Assembly: GCA_025618425.1 (NCBI GenBank)
Contig: CM046835.1
Coordinates: 18,487,436-18,551,435, forward strand
Length of the DNA: 64,000 bases
Direction: 5' to 3'
Source of the DNA: Heliocidaris tuberculata
Lineage: Eukaryota > Echinodermata > Echinoidea > Camarodonta > Echinometridae
Below the pieces are notes generated by a model, which was not told the DNA's origin, made no database searches, and worked only from the letters and a program-made list of their open reading frames with translations. This document shows positions 46,952-60,900 of the stretch, piece by piece. The position numbers and the translations under genes were made by a program. Each line of letters starts with the position of its first letter. The first letter of the stretch is position 1.

Positions 46952-47604
46952 GTGAGTATACATTAACATATTGCCTACGGGAACATAATGGTTCCTGTAT
47001 TAAGTCGATGGAAATGACAGAATTCAGCAGTCTGCCTCATACTTCATACTTTCGGAACCATATATAAGAGCATCATTTTTTGCAAGTGAAATCTTACAAC
47101 GCTCTCTCTTGAAATTCAACAAATTTTTGTTGCAAAAGACAACCGATTCGCTAAGAATGCTTTAAAAAACCTATATGGCATGTAACTGAACCGAACTGAT
47201 ATCAGTTAGGTATTTAAAAAGAAAACCTTTGCAGAAAATTCATTCCGAGAAACAGGAAATTTGAAACAGAACAAGAGCTCTGTACATTTAATTAAGCAAC
47301 AGGGGAGTTGAATTGTACAGCACTATAGATTTGATAATATATTTCGGTTCTCTGCAAAGGACTCTAATCCAGAATATTTTTGTTTGGTCGTGTAAGAACT
47401 TAAGTTCTTTTTTTTTTCATTTCCAGAAATACAAAATAACAATAACAGAGAATACAAAATACGAAGTACAATAACAGAAGGAGAGGAGAAGGAGGAAAAG
47501 GAAAGTTATATTTGGAATGTGAATTATGATGTTCGTAGTTTGCCCTTCACGTTATGATTTCACTCCTTTTTATTATCACTTTAGTATACCTTATTTACTC
47601 CAAG

Positions 47605-47676
47605 GTATCTAGAAGAAAATCACATAAGTAGACTGGACGAAGTTTGCTTCATAGATCTCAACAATTTGTTTTTTAT
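47605..47676 (+). pseudogene. Receptor pseudogene: LRR exon 4 (72 nt)
   Basis: 72 nt in phase 2-2, encoding YLEENHISRLDEVCFIDL and on, with the conserved Asn and Leu positions of the repeat. Acceptor CCAAG, donor GTAAGT. Confidence 0.78.
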
Positions 47677-48260
47677 GTAAGTGAATATCCTGTTCTCCTT
47701 TTAACGCATTCATTTCAGTGCTTTTTATAGGATGTAATTACGTCACAGTGTTGAATTAAATGTAATAGCATTTGATATAAACATTTAAGCACATAAAATA
47801 TTTATGATTGAGGTTCTGAATAGTCGTATGGATAGTAAAATAAGGGCCTATTCCGAGCTTTCTAGCGACGTCAGAGCAGTCTTACAATATCATTGTCTAC
47901 GATTTGAAACTGATTTGGCCTTTATTCCAGGTATAAGGCCGACATCGCACCACAATCCTATGTTTAGTATTCATTTAGTTCATTTAGTATTCATTGTTCA
48001 GAACCTGAATCAGGTAGAGTTTATTTCTTAAAGATGCGAAATTTGTTTGGGATGTGAAATATACCTTTATTCTATTTTTTATTTTTCGAAAAAGAGGACA
48101 CTATATTTTAAAAAATTTGATCCGAATAAGAATAACTTTATCGTAATAATATATCTTTGGGTAGATTAGTTAAAATCCATCCAATTTCGCTGATTAGTCA
48201 CGTATCTAGTTGAATGAGGACATCATTTATTCTGGACAAAAATCTGTTTCCCTGATTGGC

Positions 48261-48263
<3 letters not shown>

Positions 48264-48346
<83 letters not shown>

Positions 48347-48353
48347 TAATAAC

Positions 48354-48413
<60 letters not shown>
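48264..48413. repeat. (TAA)n microsatellite, 150 bp
   Basis: A long, slightly interrupted TAA array in the last LRR-side intron of the receptor pseudogene, followed by GCGCTTTACAGA-type sequence seen at the ends of other dispersed repeats here. Confidence 0.95.
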
Positions 48414-48414
<1 letters not shown>

Positions 48415-48523
48415 TTCTGGATTAATATGGCACCTAATACACCTACGATGTCTCTAAGCGCTTTACAGACATATTATTACCCCGTCATAATGTGTCCTTC
48501 TCTTATTTCCATGTGCACTAAAG

Positions 48524-48601
48524 ATATCTCCGTGTCACACCAAAAACTCCTCTACATCTCGACCCTGAAATCTTCGATGGTTTGCTTCAGTTGAATGGAT
48601 T
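48524..48601 (+). pseudogene. Receptor pseudogene: LRR exon 5
   Basis: 78 nt in phase 2-2, encoding HLDPEIFDGLLQLNGL in its second half, a clear repeat end. The first half is poor: the usual Asn is a Lys. Acceptor AAAG is weak, donor GTAAGT is strong. A (TAA)n array lies about 110 bp upstream. Confidence 0.65.
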
Positions 48602-48873
48602 GTAAGTAATATGTTATAAATCATAATCGATAAATCTTTCGGGGATTCATTTCGCTTTATAGAAAATCGACTTAATTAAGCAAACATGCAACGAGACAAA
48701 AACAGGTCTAACTTTCATTAAATCATCGAATTCGTTAATCGCTATTTTCTTATCAATGTTTTGATTACAGACCATTCAAAAAAGAAAATTTACACGAAAT
48801 GTTAGACAAGAACAACAATGCTATTAATCATGATAGCTGTTAATGTGATTTATTGGCGACGTTTTGTTTTCAG

Positions 48874-49994
48874 ACATGTCAACGACCATCGAATTTGCTG
48901 CATAGTCCCCAAGGGAGCAACCTGCATCGAATATGAGCCTGCTCATCCTCTATTCACCTGCCGTAAGACGTTCCTGCAGAACACTCCCATCAAAATCTTT
49001 ATCTGGATCCTCGGCATTAGCGCGCTCTTTGGCAATGCCTACGTCATCTTGACTCGTTATAGGAGCACTCCTACTTCTGTCGTGGGAAAGGTTCAAGCCA
49101 TTCTCATTACCAATCTTGCCATGTCCGATATTCTGATAAGAGTCTATCTTCTGATCCTAGCCGTCATGGACAATGTCATCTCCGAGTAGAACTTTTGGGA
49201 AGGAAGGGCCGAGGAATGGCGATCTAGTATCATCTGCCAGATTGCAGGATTCTTTTCTGTCCTGAGCAGTGAGACGTCGGTGTTTCTCATCACTGTCATC
49301 AGCGTTGATCGCTTCTCCTGTGTCATGGTCCCTTTCAGCCAACGCCGTCTTCGTGTAAAATCAACCCGAATAGCTGCGGGCATTATCTGGATGACGTCTC
49401 TTCTCCTAAGCGTCATATCTACCTTGCTGAACTACATCATCCCTGATGCCTATAGTCTCAGCGACGTGTGCGTCGGGCTACCATTGATCCGCAAGAATGT
49501 TAACCTGGGAGCACAAGTCGAGCAGCGCACCTTTGACACTAATGGAATTCTACATTACTGGACTGTTGCCGGATCTTCAGAGTCGACCTGGAAGTTTAGA
49601 ATTGGACTATTTCTCGGTGTCAACCTCATTTGTTTCTCTATCACTCTTCTGGCTTATGCTTGCATCTTCATCAAGGTTCGTGTAACCCGAAACAAGGCTG
49701 GTAGGCATTCCAATGCGCGAAGTGAGCTGGGGATGGCAAGCAGGATGCTATTGATTGATGGAACAGACTTCTGCTGCTGGATGCCCATCGTCATTCTAGG
49801 AATATTGGTTCAAGCAGATATCATTACACTCAGTCCCGACGTCTATGGTGGTTGGTGGTCTTTGTCCTACCAATCAACTCCTCCATCAACCCATATCTTT
49901 ATACTTTTATCCAAAGGGTGTCCACCCAGGGAAAAGCAGTGAATTCCTGAAAGTGATGTTAGGTAGGTTTTCCTTTCTGAATATTCCCGCTTAG
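48874..49994 (+). pseudogene. Receptor pseudogene: seven-transmembrane exon
   Basis: Begins in phase 2 after TTTTCAG with a Cys-containing hinge. TM1 has the GN signature (SALFGNAYVILTRY) and TM2 has NLAMSDIL. A TAG stop at 49187 follows. TM3 ends in VISVDRF, the DRY equivalent, and TM6 reads DFCCWMPIVILGILVQ. TM7 (VLPINSSINPYLYT) is in a different frame from TM6, and the tail SEFLKVMLGRFS is in yet another, so at least two further indels are present between 49840 and 49950. Rhodopsin family, relaxin-receptor-like by the order of domains and these motifs. Confidence 0.88.
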
Positions 49995-50276
49995 CTCTTT
50001 GAAATATAGGGTGCAGTAAATTATTAAATTATTGCTTAGAGGAAAGGAAACGTATTGCAACGGCAAGCCAAGTCAATTAGAAAACAAGTTTGTAAATTGA
50101 TTTAATTGAGAGAGAGAACCTACCAGTGAGTACTGAATAATTGAAGGCAAGCGTCATCATCAGAAGCTTCACATTATAAATATCATTGTCATTTGCCGTT
50201 TTCTTCCAACTGTTTAATGTTGGTTGTAGTTCAGCTTGTGATGTTATCAAATCTTCTGATAAAATTACATGAATAT
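49995..50276. other. Short spacer before duplication copy 2
   Basis: Downstream flank of the receptor pseudogene. The similarity with the start of the window begins only at 50277, but the left limit of the repeat cannot be judged because copy 1 is cut by the window edge. Confidence 0.6.
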
Positions 50277-50434
50277 TACATTCCAAAACATGCGTGTATT
50301 GCTGTATTTACATGTAAGCGTATAGATGTCTGTAGAAATAGATATGTGTAACATTATGTGAGAGGAATATGAAGAGAGGGGAGATAAAGAGTGTATGATC
50401 GACTAATGATATTTTAAAGTGACACTCCTATTTC

Positions 50435-50800
50435 ATTAGATACCTACTTAGGGCGAAAATACGTGGTAAAAAATGCAGCGAAAGGGGGAAATCGACTATA
50501 AGGAGAAATATGCATTTTTCCTTTACGTTTTGAACTAGACTTTCTGACCTTGCCTGCCATATCACAACCTGTAACTTCGCTGTCACAATGCTATAATGAG
50601 CGTCCACCAATATGAGGACCCTTCCATTTTTTTATTATGTAGGGTAGCCTTATGCATGCTCTCAATTAAATTTCAGGGTTCATATTGTGCCATGGGTAAA
50701 ATATGTGCTGTTTGAGGAAATGTCCTTTATCATATCCTATGTATAAACAGGTTTACATAAATTATTTCCCCTTTTAGGGCGAATTAGTGGTATATATATT
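50435..50800. other. Segment present only in duplication copy 2
   Basis: About 366 bp interrupting sequence that is continuous in copy 1 near position 158. Both flanks carry TTAGGGCGAA (around 50449 and 50775), a short direct repeat near its two ends. No coding signal and no strong inverted repeats seen. Confidence 0.75.
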
Positions 50801-51962
50801 TTCATGAATATATTCATGATTAGATTAAAACTAACATATGACAATAATAGGCAATATCCATGTTGATATTTTCTGCTCATTTCGGGTTGAGCAGATACTA
50901 TTTGCTATGGTGTGAATTAAGATGCCATGCATTTGTATACAATATTGTTCTAGAAAATGGTTTGGTGTTGTTGAAAATACAGAGTTTCACTGAAGAGAGT
51001 ATGTGAATGAAGAAGAGTTAGATGTTCTGTTCTATATAAAAGTCTTACCGAGGGTAAAATGGATATAGCTGTCAATTTCAGTTACGTTTTATGTCTTGTA
51101 TGCATTAAAGTCAACAGAGTGTGCACACTATTGTTAAAAAAGAGTTAGTTAAATGACAAGTGTAGCCGTGGTAATTATCCTAATGCTGTAAAGTACAGAG
51201 AGCCTTAGAGGTAAGGTAGTTGTTAATTATATACATGTATAAACATATTTTAGCTATGTTCACAACATGTTACCGCGTACTTACACTTTAAAAATTGTAT
51301 CCATGTAGCAATTGTTACAAAATTTTCCAGCTTAACTTTTATTCACAATATTTTTCTGCCCTATGAATACACTTGTATTAGGTTATAATAACTGATTTTT
51401 AAATATTATATTCAACGCTATTCTAAATGACTGACGCATATGCACGGTGTATGAGAGTGCCCGGCTGACACTGGGAGTATTTCTCCAAATAAAATCATCT
51501 GTGGTAGCAAAATTAGTATCAACTTTGGTACCATCATTTCGGTTTTCATTGAAAATAGTAATATAACTAAAAATAACCTAAATGTACGATTTTCAAAGTG
51601 CAAAAATGGTCGATAACTGAATTTCAGAACTGTTTTTCTAGTACTAAAAATTTCGATTAGATTCAGTTCATTCTACTTTAAATGAATCGTACTTTACTTC
51701 AATGATTTAAGTAAACTCTTCTGGAAGTTTCAATAATGTGCACGCTTTTCCCCCTAGTGTTGTGAACTTTCAAAAAACACTAGTCAGTGGTATTGAAAGT
51801 AATTCAGGACACATTTGTGAATGAATGGATTTATTTATTACCAACATTTCATCATGATAGATTATATGTGTAAGTACGTATAAAATTCTGCTAGCAGGGT
51901 GTTATACTCTAATCTAATGTCTTACAAATTCAAGCACATCTACATTATGGACTGCATGTACT

Positions 51963-52380
51963 AGGGTTGGTCACAACCGGTCGTGCACCTCCTTGCGTGT
52001 GGTCTGCGACGGATGCGACAGGACAGGAAATCCTTGCGTCGGACGGACGGGTCTGTACGTTTTTTCCAAGCACGCAGAAGCACGCAGGAAAAGCAAGGAG
52101 GCTGTTGGACATGTCCAACAAACTCTGCATGTGGCTACGTGTTTCGATGAATGCAGGTGACACGTGCAGCCATCGTACTTCTTGCACGGGCTTACTGCGT
52201 AGGTCTTACGAAGATGTGCAAGATGCGCAAGATGAGATGCAGAGAAACACGGCAGGATTTGACCATGACAAACGAAAGACGTACGAATCGTTGGAATTTT
52301 CCCACAGCCGATCGCAGCAGCTGCGCGCACACACGTGCAAATACAGTTACGATCATAGCATTACGCTACACATGGATTGC
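51963..52380. repeat. GC-rich unclassified interspersed element (copy 2)
   Basis: Counterpart of 1262-1800, about 120 bp shorter. Confidence 0.5.
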
Positions 52381-52578
52381 AAATAATGGTTTAAGATAAT
52401 TCCATGAATGATAACCGCTAATTTCTGTTGTTATTTTGCAGATAGATATATGATTATTTATGCGTATGCAAATTACAAAACACGTGACTTTCACAAGTTT
52501 AAGGATGACTCCCCCTTAGACAATTCTTCGTTTATACTCCAAGCTTTATGAAGCGTAACAATGAAAATATAACTTAAG

Positions 52579-53594
52579 TATAGGTTTTTCCGTCCATTTT
52601 CACACATTTTTAAATTCAATTTTATATATTTTTTGTTCAGTTCCGTCCCGAAATTTGGTGATGTTGCACATCTTAAGGTCAATTTCGTGTTTAGTCGTTC
52701 TTTTTAGAACCTTGTTCAATCAGTATGATCATTCAGAATCAATTTGGTCAAAGTCAAATTATTTTCGTCATCCCCGGCTGCCAAACGTAAAATTGCAGGA
52801 ACCGATTTCGTCATTTTGCAGTTTCGTCAAACCTTCATTCAAATTCGTCACTCATTCTTTTGATATATGGATATTTCTTACACCTTTTCTACTTGTTTCT
52901 GCCTGAAACTCGATGTGTTTTGAATAACGTAGATCTATGAATATTCATGTTTCATCATCACCAGAACTTTCAATCGAGTTCTATATTTCTGTGTTTTGCA
53001 TTCTTCAAAAAAAATTTTTGGCTGGACTATGCATCAACTGTTTCGACTTCGATTCCTTGTCTTGCCTTCAAACAAATCAATAATCAAGAATAATTTAGTT
53101 TTATCAGTGACATGAAGTGTAGGGCACAAAGCCACCGAGTAAGGGAATTCATATTTTACACAGATAATTTCATGCTAGGAAAAAATATTTTAAAAATTTG
53201 CTTATGGAAAAACTTCAATATTTTCACTTCTCTTTTCAAGAACAATCAAGTATATTTGCTTTTTTGTCCTTAAGAGTTTTCATTCGATTGATAAGTCTTG
53301 AAATTAAACAAAAGATTCACGAAAGAAAAACTGTCACCTTCAAATTAAAGGCTTGTATTCGAATTTGATCATCATATTCTGCAGCGGTTTTTCAAGTGAG
53401 ACGAGTAAAAAGAAATATGACGAAGATGAATGCGAAGTGTTGAAATTGATTAACCATTGACGAACTTGAATGACAAATGGCGAAATTAAATTTGACATTT
53501 GTACGTTACCGGATTCTCTAGGGAGGAATTGAAGTGAACACTGATGTAATTAGATTTTTAAAAATGAGTTAAAATAGACGGGAAATCCTGTATT
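52579..53594. mobile_element. MITE-like element, TATAGGTTTTTCC termini (copy 2)
   Basis: Copy 2 counterpart of 2023-3037 with the same ends and interior motif style. Confidence 0.6.
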
Positions 53595-54940
53595 GTTATA
53601 ATTTAGAATGATACAATAATTATATAACATTTATAAGCTCATGTGAATTTAGCAGCTTTCCACCAAGGACCAACAACACTAAACATACAAAGACAACAAT
53701 GGGTTTTCAACAGCATATCTACTATTATAAGTCAATCAACTGTCATCACTGCGGTCTTTTCGATTTCTTCTATGGGTGTTTGCAAACAATAAGCGATTCC
53801 CATACGTACTGCTCCTTTTCTATATTTAAGCCTATACCATACTTTTCCTTGATTAATTATACATTTATAGTCGAACAATAAAATGCATTTATTACTTGTG
53901 CGAAATTTTTACATGCATCTTACAATGACAAGCTCGTCAAGGGATTAACGCCATATCAATAAAAAAATGCTTCTACTCGATATAGTGGAGAACAGTCTAC
54001 CTATTATAATGACGAAAAATTAGAGTTATCCTCTCTACTCTTAGTTCAATGTAAGTGAAACTATATTAAAGAAGTTAATCACTCCTAAATGTGTTTCTAA
54101 ATAGAATATCCATTTCTTTTGAACCCCAAAACCCATAGATTTCCCCAAAATGAACATTGATACCATTTCTTTTATATTTCAGGGGTGTATTTTCTCACAT
54201 TTCATACGAACTAAATGAAAAAAAATTAACCACCATGTCAAGATATTGAATAGTTATTTTAAATTCCTTCACAAGATAATTCTGGACCTCTGAAGGGTGA
54301 TTGATTTGAAAAGAATATAGTCATATTGAACACATCTGAGAATTCCGTTACCCTGATAAACCCACCCGGTGACATACTACCTGTACTGTTGTCATTTAGT
54401 ACGACGAGGGAATTAAATTTTGCTTTAAGATAATGCACAGTCTTGGAAAAAGTTCAAGGGGTAGAGATAGATTAACCTGATTGTCTAATTTAAGTTTTTC
54501 CTTTGAAGGTAGGGGGAAAATCTAAAGACAAACATTTATTTTTAATGATTTCTTATCGTTTTTCCGTCAGCGATAAATATCTGATGTTGCGAGTAATTGA
54601 TTAATATTTCAACATTTCAAGTTATTTCTGAGCTTAAAATTAGTAATTAAGTTTTTCTCTACGTTGATAGATCTCGAAAGAATAAATGGTTGTAAATTCC
54701 AAAAATGAGAACTTTGTATCTGAAGGGGTCAAAATATTTGACCGCCCGGACAAATTCCAAGCCTCTTTTGCTGTTCTCTTTTCGCTTAAACTGAAGGCCA
54801 TTTAAAAAAAACGATACAGATGTAGATTATCTATAAGCACCAAGAAAGTCATAAAGTGCCAGGGTTCAATTCCTCGACCAGTACAGTTTATTACCGTTTA
54901 CTTGGTTAAGATTATCGGTAGTCTATCTACTGCACGCCTA
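53595..54940. other. Downstream flank of second mitofusin-like copy
   Basis: Counterpart of 3038-4383. No coding signal. Confidence 0.6.
54887..54892 (-). promoter_or_regulatory. Candidate poly(A) signal, second gene copy
   Basis: AATAAA on the minus strand, about 50 nt past the stop of the second mitofusin-like copy, at the same relative place as in copy 1. Confidence 0.4.
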
Positions 54941-57870
54941 TTAACGAGGGTTGTTTAAGTGCCGTGGCGGTACATATCCCTGAGAGGACTCCGATCCGCA
55001 ATCCCGACTGATTTCCTCTGCTTCTTGTCTGAAAAGAAAGAGAAGATAGACAGTGACTTAAAAGACATGTCGTCTAGGCGACACAATGGCCCTGCACACC
55101 ATTGGTCTTTACACACCATGCACCATTAATCCCATGCGAACATAATTATGGTGCAGTCATTTGAGCTTAAGATGGCTAACATATCCTTTTTGTTTCCAGG
55201 TTTTATTGTATTCGATGATTTCACATCAATATGTTTCAAAAGCACTTACAACATAAAAGAAAACATTATGGTGAACACCATGTGATAAAATTACTCGTAT
55301 CTTTTAAAACTATTTCAAGGTCAATTACGCCACCAATCGTTTCTTTTTGAAATAAGAAAACCAAAATTTCCACATTTACCTGTAGTCATTGACGAGTTGT
55401 GCAAGGTCGGACAACTCTTTAATTTTCTTCAACCGAACTTCCAAGTCTTTTTTGTATTGCAGTCTGAGGGCATTAGCTATGTGGTTGTCATAATAAACCT
55501 CCGTGATATCACAGAATCTGAAAAAAACAATTTCAATTTTAATTAGCCGGTATTCTCGAAAGTGGCCTAAGTTAAGCCAGGCTTGACTTAGGCCACTGAT
55601 TTATGGAAGGCCATTCGTTAACCCCTAAGTCCCGTATAAATTTTTATATTTATGTAACAAAATAAAGAAACAAAATTATTAATCTGGCATGAAATAAGCA
55701 TTAGAAATCAATTCTTTCGTGTCGGTTTTTGTATTTGTATTGAGTCCCAGAACTAAGGGATTGAAAGAGGCTGACATTTTGCTCTCTATAATTTGGTGGC
55801 CTAAATCTACGGGGGCTTAATTTAGGCGCCTTTCGAGAATACTGGCCATTATCTACAGGGCTGGCTTGATTGATCAAAAGTATACCTACAATATATTTTT
55901 ACCCCAGCTTCAACCTTTTCTTACGACATGAAGTACCTTTAACACGAATTTCACGGTAAAAACAATTTCTACTATCCTCATGGTCTTATTCTAAATATAA
56001 AACAATCCTTACAGTCCCTACATTATGTCACCAGGGGGTGTTTCATAAAGCTGTTCGTAAAATTACGCATGACTTTACGAACGACTTGAATATGAAGTGC
56101 CAGATAGGATGCCCAAAGTTTTTCCAGATGTTTTAACAAAGTGTATTTCCAATAACCTCATGTTGTATAACAAACTTTAAAACTGTGATATTGAATAGCG
56201 AGAAGAAAACAAACACTTATTCGACCAGTCTTTAGCCTGTAAATTACATTTTTCTTACAAATTATCAGTGTGAACTAAAAAGCAAAAACTGATTTTTCGC
56301 CCATAAAGTTCAGTTTACCATCTTTACTGGTAGCATCTTAATTTTCATTGGTCAACATTACATAAAACTTTTGAATGATTGCGTCGTGTCTTTCCTGATT
56401 AGCCCCAGTGCGATGGATCAAAACCTTTTAGCTTACTGTTCGACAGCATGTTTGCAGGACTGTTTGATTTCCTCTAGTCCATGTTGTCTCTCATCCTCAA
56501 ACCTTTCCAGAAGTCGACTGTCGACTGCTGTCATCAGCCATCGACGAACACGAAGAAACAGAATACTTGCTCCTGCAGCCATTCGCTGCGACTCGGCTCG
56601 ACTACGTGAATTCTGAACGTCGACTGAGAGAGGATATAAAAAGACACAAGTATAAACGCTTTCGTCATTTGGATATTAATGAGTAAGGAAAGATTTACAT
56701 GACACTTGATATAGGCATTATTTTAGCAAGAAGTACATGTAGATTTAATCAAATATACTCATATTGAGGCCCATTATGTTTTCTTTAATTTGACACCTTC
56801 GTAAATCAAATACGAACATGGACAGCTGAACAGTAACATTTTTTCCTGATTCATGTCAAATTTGCCTCTGCCTAAGTTTTGAGTGAATTGGACGGTCAAT
56901 CCAAGGTTGGTTGAATGGTCTCCATTCCAGTTGAATGCATTCACAAACAATGAAAGCAATTTCTGAGCATTATTCAGCTCAAACTTGGGCAAAGACGATT
57001 TCGACATTTTTTTTTAATTGGCCAGTGCTCAGTCATTCATGATCGGATTTTGATGAACAGCCTGTCAATTAAAGAAGAAATTATCAGCTATCATATCAAT
57101 TGAACACATTTCAGCGATTTTATTGAAAATATAGGGGCTTGAATATGGGTTTCTTTGTTATTGACTCACTCTGTATAGGCCTAGGCCCATATTCACTATG
57201 CCATTTCTTCGACGAAAGCTTCAAATGTTGAAATGACCGCAATCATGTTCTCACTATGAACTCAAAATAATAATACATGTAATAATAACGTTCGATTTAT
57301 TTAGCGCATAATAATTGATACTTAATTCTCTGTGCGCTTTACATATACATGTATAATAATCTTATATAAACTTATCTAAACAACAAATAAAATACTACTG
57401 TAATAAAAGGTAGATCTTTAAGGCTTTTAAAAAATCATCAAGGGAAGATGTATTCCTAATGGTTAAGCGTAGAGAATTCCACAGAGCAGGGGCTGATGAT
57501 AGGAAGGTTCGGTTTCCACAGGCATGATAGGTATGCAATGTTATTAGGCTGTACTACCAGAAGATGTTGCGATGATGATCGAAGTGTACGTACCGGATCG
57601 TATTTATGAATGAGATCTGATATATAGGATAGAACAGGATTATTCTGTGCTTTTAAACATGTAATGAGAATCTTGTGTACAACACGTTTCGCAACCAAAG
57701 AAGTTTATAAGAATCGGGGTAATGGAATCTCTTGAACGAGCACTCGCTATCAACCTTGCTGCTGTACCCTTTTTAATTCCTTTTTCGAAAGTCCATACCT
57801 GATTTCATATTTATCCTTATATTTCTGTTCTTCTACATATACATGTGTGTGTATATATATGTGTGTGTGT

Positions 57871-57904
<34 letters not shown>

Positions 57905-60900
57905 ATGTATATGTATATTTCCCCTTTATCAAATTCTTACCATCATCAACACGCTTCCTTGTTGTTGCGAACATCGCAATTAATCCTTTGTCGGTGATAC
58001 CCCGAAGCAAGCAGTCGACCGTACTCTTTGATGGTTCTTTGTTATTGTTCACTTGAAAGACCTCCTCATGCAAGGCCTCAATGAAGGCCTTTGGATGTTC
58101 GTGAGGAAACTCCTGGAAGCATTTCTTGTACTCGTCTGATTTGAATTCGAGTTAAACAGAAATGAAACGTGAGAATGCACTGAATGATTATACCATGGTT
58201 GGTTTAGCGCATTAATATTAGAAGATTTTAAGTATACAATAAAACATTCTGGCATGAAAAAGTTTAGTTAAGAAGAATGACGTATCTGTGAATATATAGC
58301 TGATCTATACACATAATTGATACTTCTCACTATGATAAATGCTTCTATTATGCAAAGTCGTGATGTTATCTTGCGTAGGGAGAAATAGACTCAAAGTCTC
58401 CATTGAAGATATATTTTTGGTGTTTGGACTTTGAAACTTTTATTTCATTGGTTACTTCATGCTGTTCGTCATGGAATATATTAGGCGTGCGACAGAACAA
58501 AGCAAGTTACGATGGTTACGAGCAAGCATTATAATAGTTGATTGACTAGTATTTTTTCATTGGATAGTTATATAGTTGTGAATCCTCTCGTACTTGCATA
58601 GTGATGAAGTTACCCCCCCCCCCCATTTCTTTTTTTAAATAGATAAATAAATGAATAATATTTAATTAATTAATTAAATAATTAATTAATTAATTAATTA
58701 ATTAAAGATAATCAAATAAAATACAGTATGTGGCATCCTCTAACCCCATTCCCTCCGATTCCACTACTGATCATGGATATCTACAGCATGTACAGGGTGT
58801 CCCTGAAAAAGGGAAACACAAGTTTTTTTGTAAATTAATCAACAATTCCAAAGCATTTCTTCATGAATGCATAAATCACTGGAAAGCTCATTTTCTCTTC
58901 TTTATATGATATCAGAACCATGATCCATTACGCATGACCGATATGAAACAGTCTGAAGTGACACTGTCAGAAACCGAATTGTCCACAACAAGTGGACGGC
59001 TGCTACATTTTGGTTCATCATGTTCATTGTGGTTTTGAACATTTTGAAGAAAAAAAATGATTTGGGATCACTAATCATTACAAAGACATATAGTCGAAAA
59101 GCTCATATCATCATCATCATCATCCATATGAGACCATGATCATGATGGAAGGACCACGCATTACTGAGCAGGTGTAATTTGTAACTTGCAATGCCCATTG
59201 GTATTTGTTATACAGCGTCATTTACCTTCATTGAACAAGATGTCAAGATGCCTAACCATTTGTAAATTGTCTGCTCAGATGAGGTCTTTTCACTATGATT
59301 ATGGCGTCATATCAAAGAAGAGCACATGAGCCTTTCAAAGATGTGTATTTCTGATAAGTTATGGTCCCAAAGCATTTCATGTCGCTTCATAATGAAACAA
59401 ATGTAGCAGCCATCTACTTACTTGGATAATTTGGTTTCTGACATTGCCACTTCAGACTGTTTCTAATTATTGATCATGGCTCCGGTGTCATATAAAATAC
59501 GAGCAAATGAACTTTCAAGTGATGTAAACATTAACGAAATAATCTGGAATTATTGATTAATTTAACCATAAACTTGGGATTCCTTTTTTCAGGGACACCC
59601 TGTGTACTATAGATTCTTACGAAGTAGATCCCGGGAGTAATCATCGCAGACCATTCGGGTGGTGCGTTGAGAAGACCTAATGATACTGGCGTACCACTTA
59701 TGCACAACTTCCTATACGTCAAAATAGAAAGATCCAAACATTTGAGTTCAAAGCGCATTGATATCTTACCCCATTGAATACAGACATTTAAACATACCCA
59801 AACATATGGACTGGCTTCAGTGTTTACCGTTCACAATGATATTATAGGTTTTCACGCCCATTTTCGTCACCATTTCATTCAATTTTTTAAAATGTGTTTT
59901 CAATTTCGTCCAGATTGTGCCAATGCTCGTTTCAATTTCGTCTTTGGTCGATCAATTTTGAAACATTGTCATTCAGTTTCGTGCTTTGTCGCAAGTTTTC
60001 GTCAATTGCAATTCAAATTCGTCGGTCACAATAGGTGAGCACGAGACAGCAAAATCAATTTCGTCTACTGGCATTCTGAGTTTCACTCAATGCTGCCTAC
60101 CAGATATACGGTATGATGCTGTGATTTTTGCCTAATCGTATCGTTTACTCATCACATTTACGTCGTTTTTCTCATACATAAAACACATGTCTTCGTGTTT
60201 GTGCGTGATTGCAAGACAATGAGTACATATATCTTAACGGGTACAACTATCATGAGAAAGTAAACAAACAACAACTAAAAATGGTTCAATAGCTGGTTTA
60301 CCCTCCATAATTATAAAGGTCCATATAACACTAGACGAATTTAAATGACAAAATAATAATTTGTTTGACAAATCGACGAATTTGATCCTAGCATTCCTTA
60401 CTCGCTTAGCGGCAGAGACGAATTTCAGTGACAATTGACGAATTTGAATGCTTAGTTTTTAAATCTGATTGACAAAAAAAAACGAATATGAATGACAATT
60501 TGACGAAATTTAACTTAGGATTTGAACCCAGTAAGCTTCTCCGGACCAGATTGAATTGAAAATCGATGAAATTGAATGAAAATGTGACGAAAATGGGCGG
60601 GAAAACCTATATTTCACAAACCACCCTCGTTTATAAATGCAATGCACGCAAATTTTTTCGATCGACATGAAAATTTATTTGCATAATATATACATATTGA
60701 TTTCAGATAATGCCAGTGGCGGATCCAGGAATTTGAAATAAGGGAGCGCCAGCGGCGAGGGAGCGGAAAGTGTGGGAGGGGGTATCCTCCCTTAACATGG
60801 TAAAAATCACTGTGAGGCGTAAATGAATATAGAAAACTCGGGAGGTGTGGGTGGTGGTAGGTGGTTAAGGTCCTGTGCACACGAGGCATGATTTCAGTTG

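Larger units (their letters stand above)
41964..49994 (+). pseudogene. Relaxin-receptor-like GPCR pseudogene (CUB-LDLa-LRR-7TM)
   Basis: Plus-strand exons in consistent phase outline an LGR-type receptor: part of a CUB domain, two LDL receptor class A modules, a Cys-rich LRR cap, five LRR exons and a rhodopsin-like 7TM exon. Such receptors bind relaxin-like peptides at the cell surface and signal through G proteins. The gene is dead on several counts: TGA at 43909 replaces an LDLa Cys; the LRR exon at 46061 lost its AG and gained 2 nt in a CT run; TAG at 49187 lies between TM2 and TM3; and the frame shifts before and after TM7. No signal peptide or upstream CUB exon was found. Individual lesions could be sequencing errors, but so many together argue for decay. 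Confidence 0.82.

Noticed and set aside
47804..48031. Possible further LRR exon of the receptor
   Set aside because: No frame shows the LRR leucine spacing with matching phase-2 borders.
48210..48594. Poly-Asn and poly-Ile frames
   Set aside because: Translation of the (TAA)n array.
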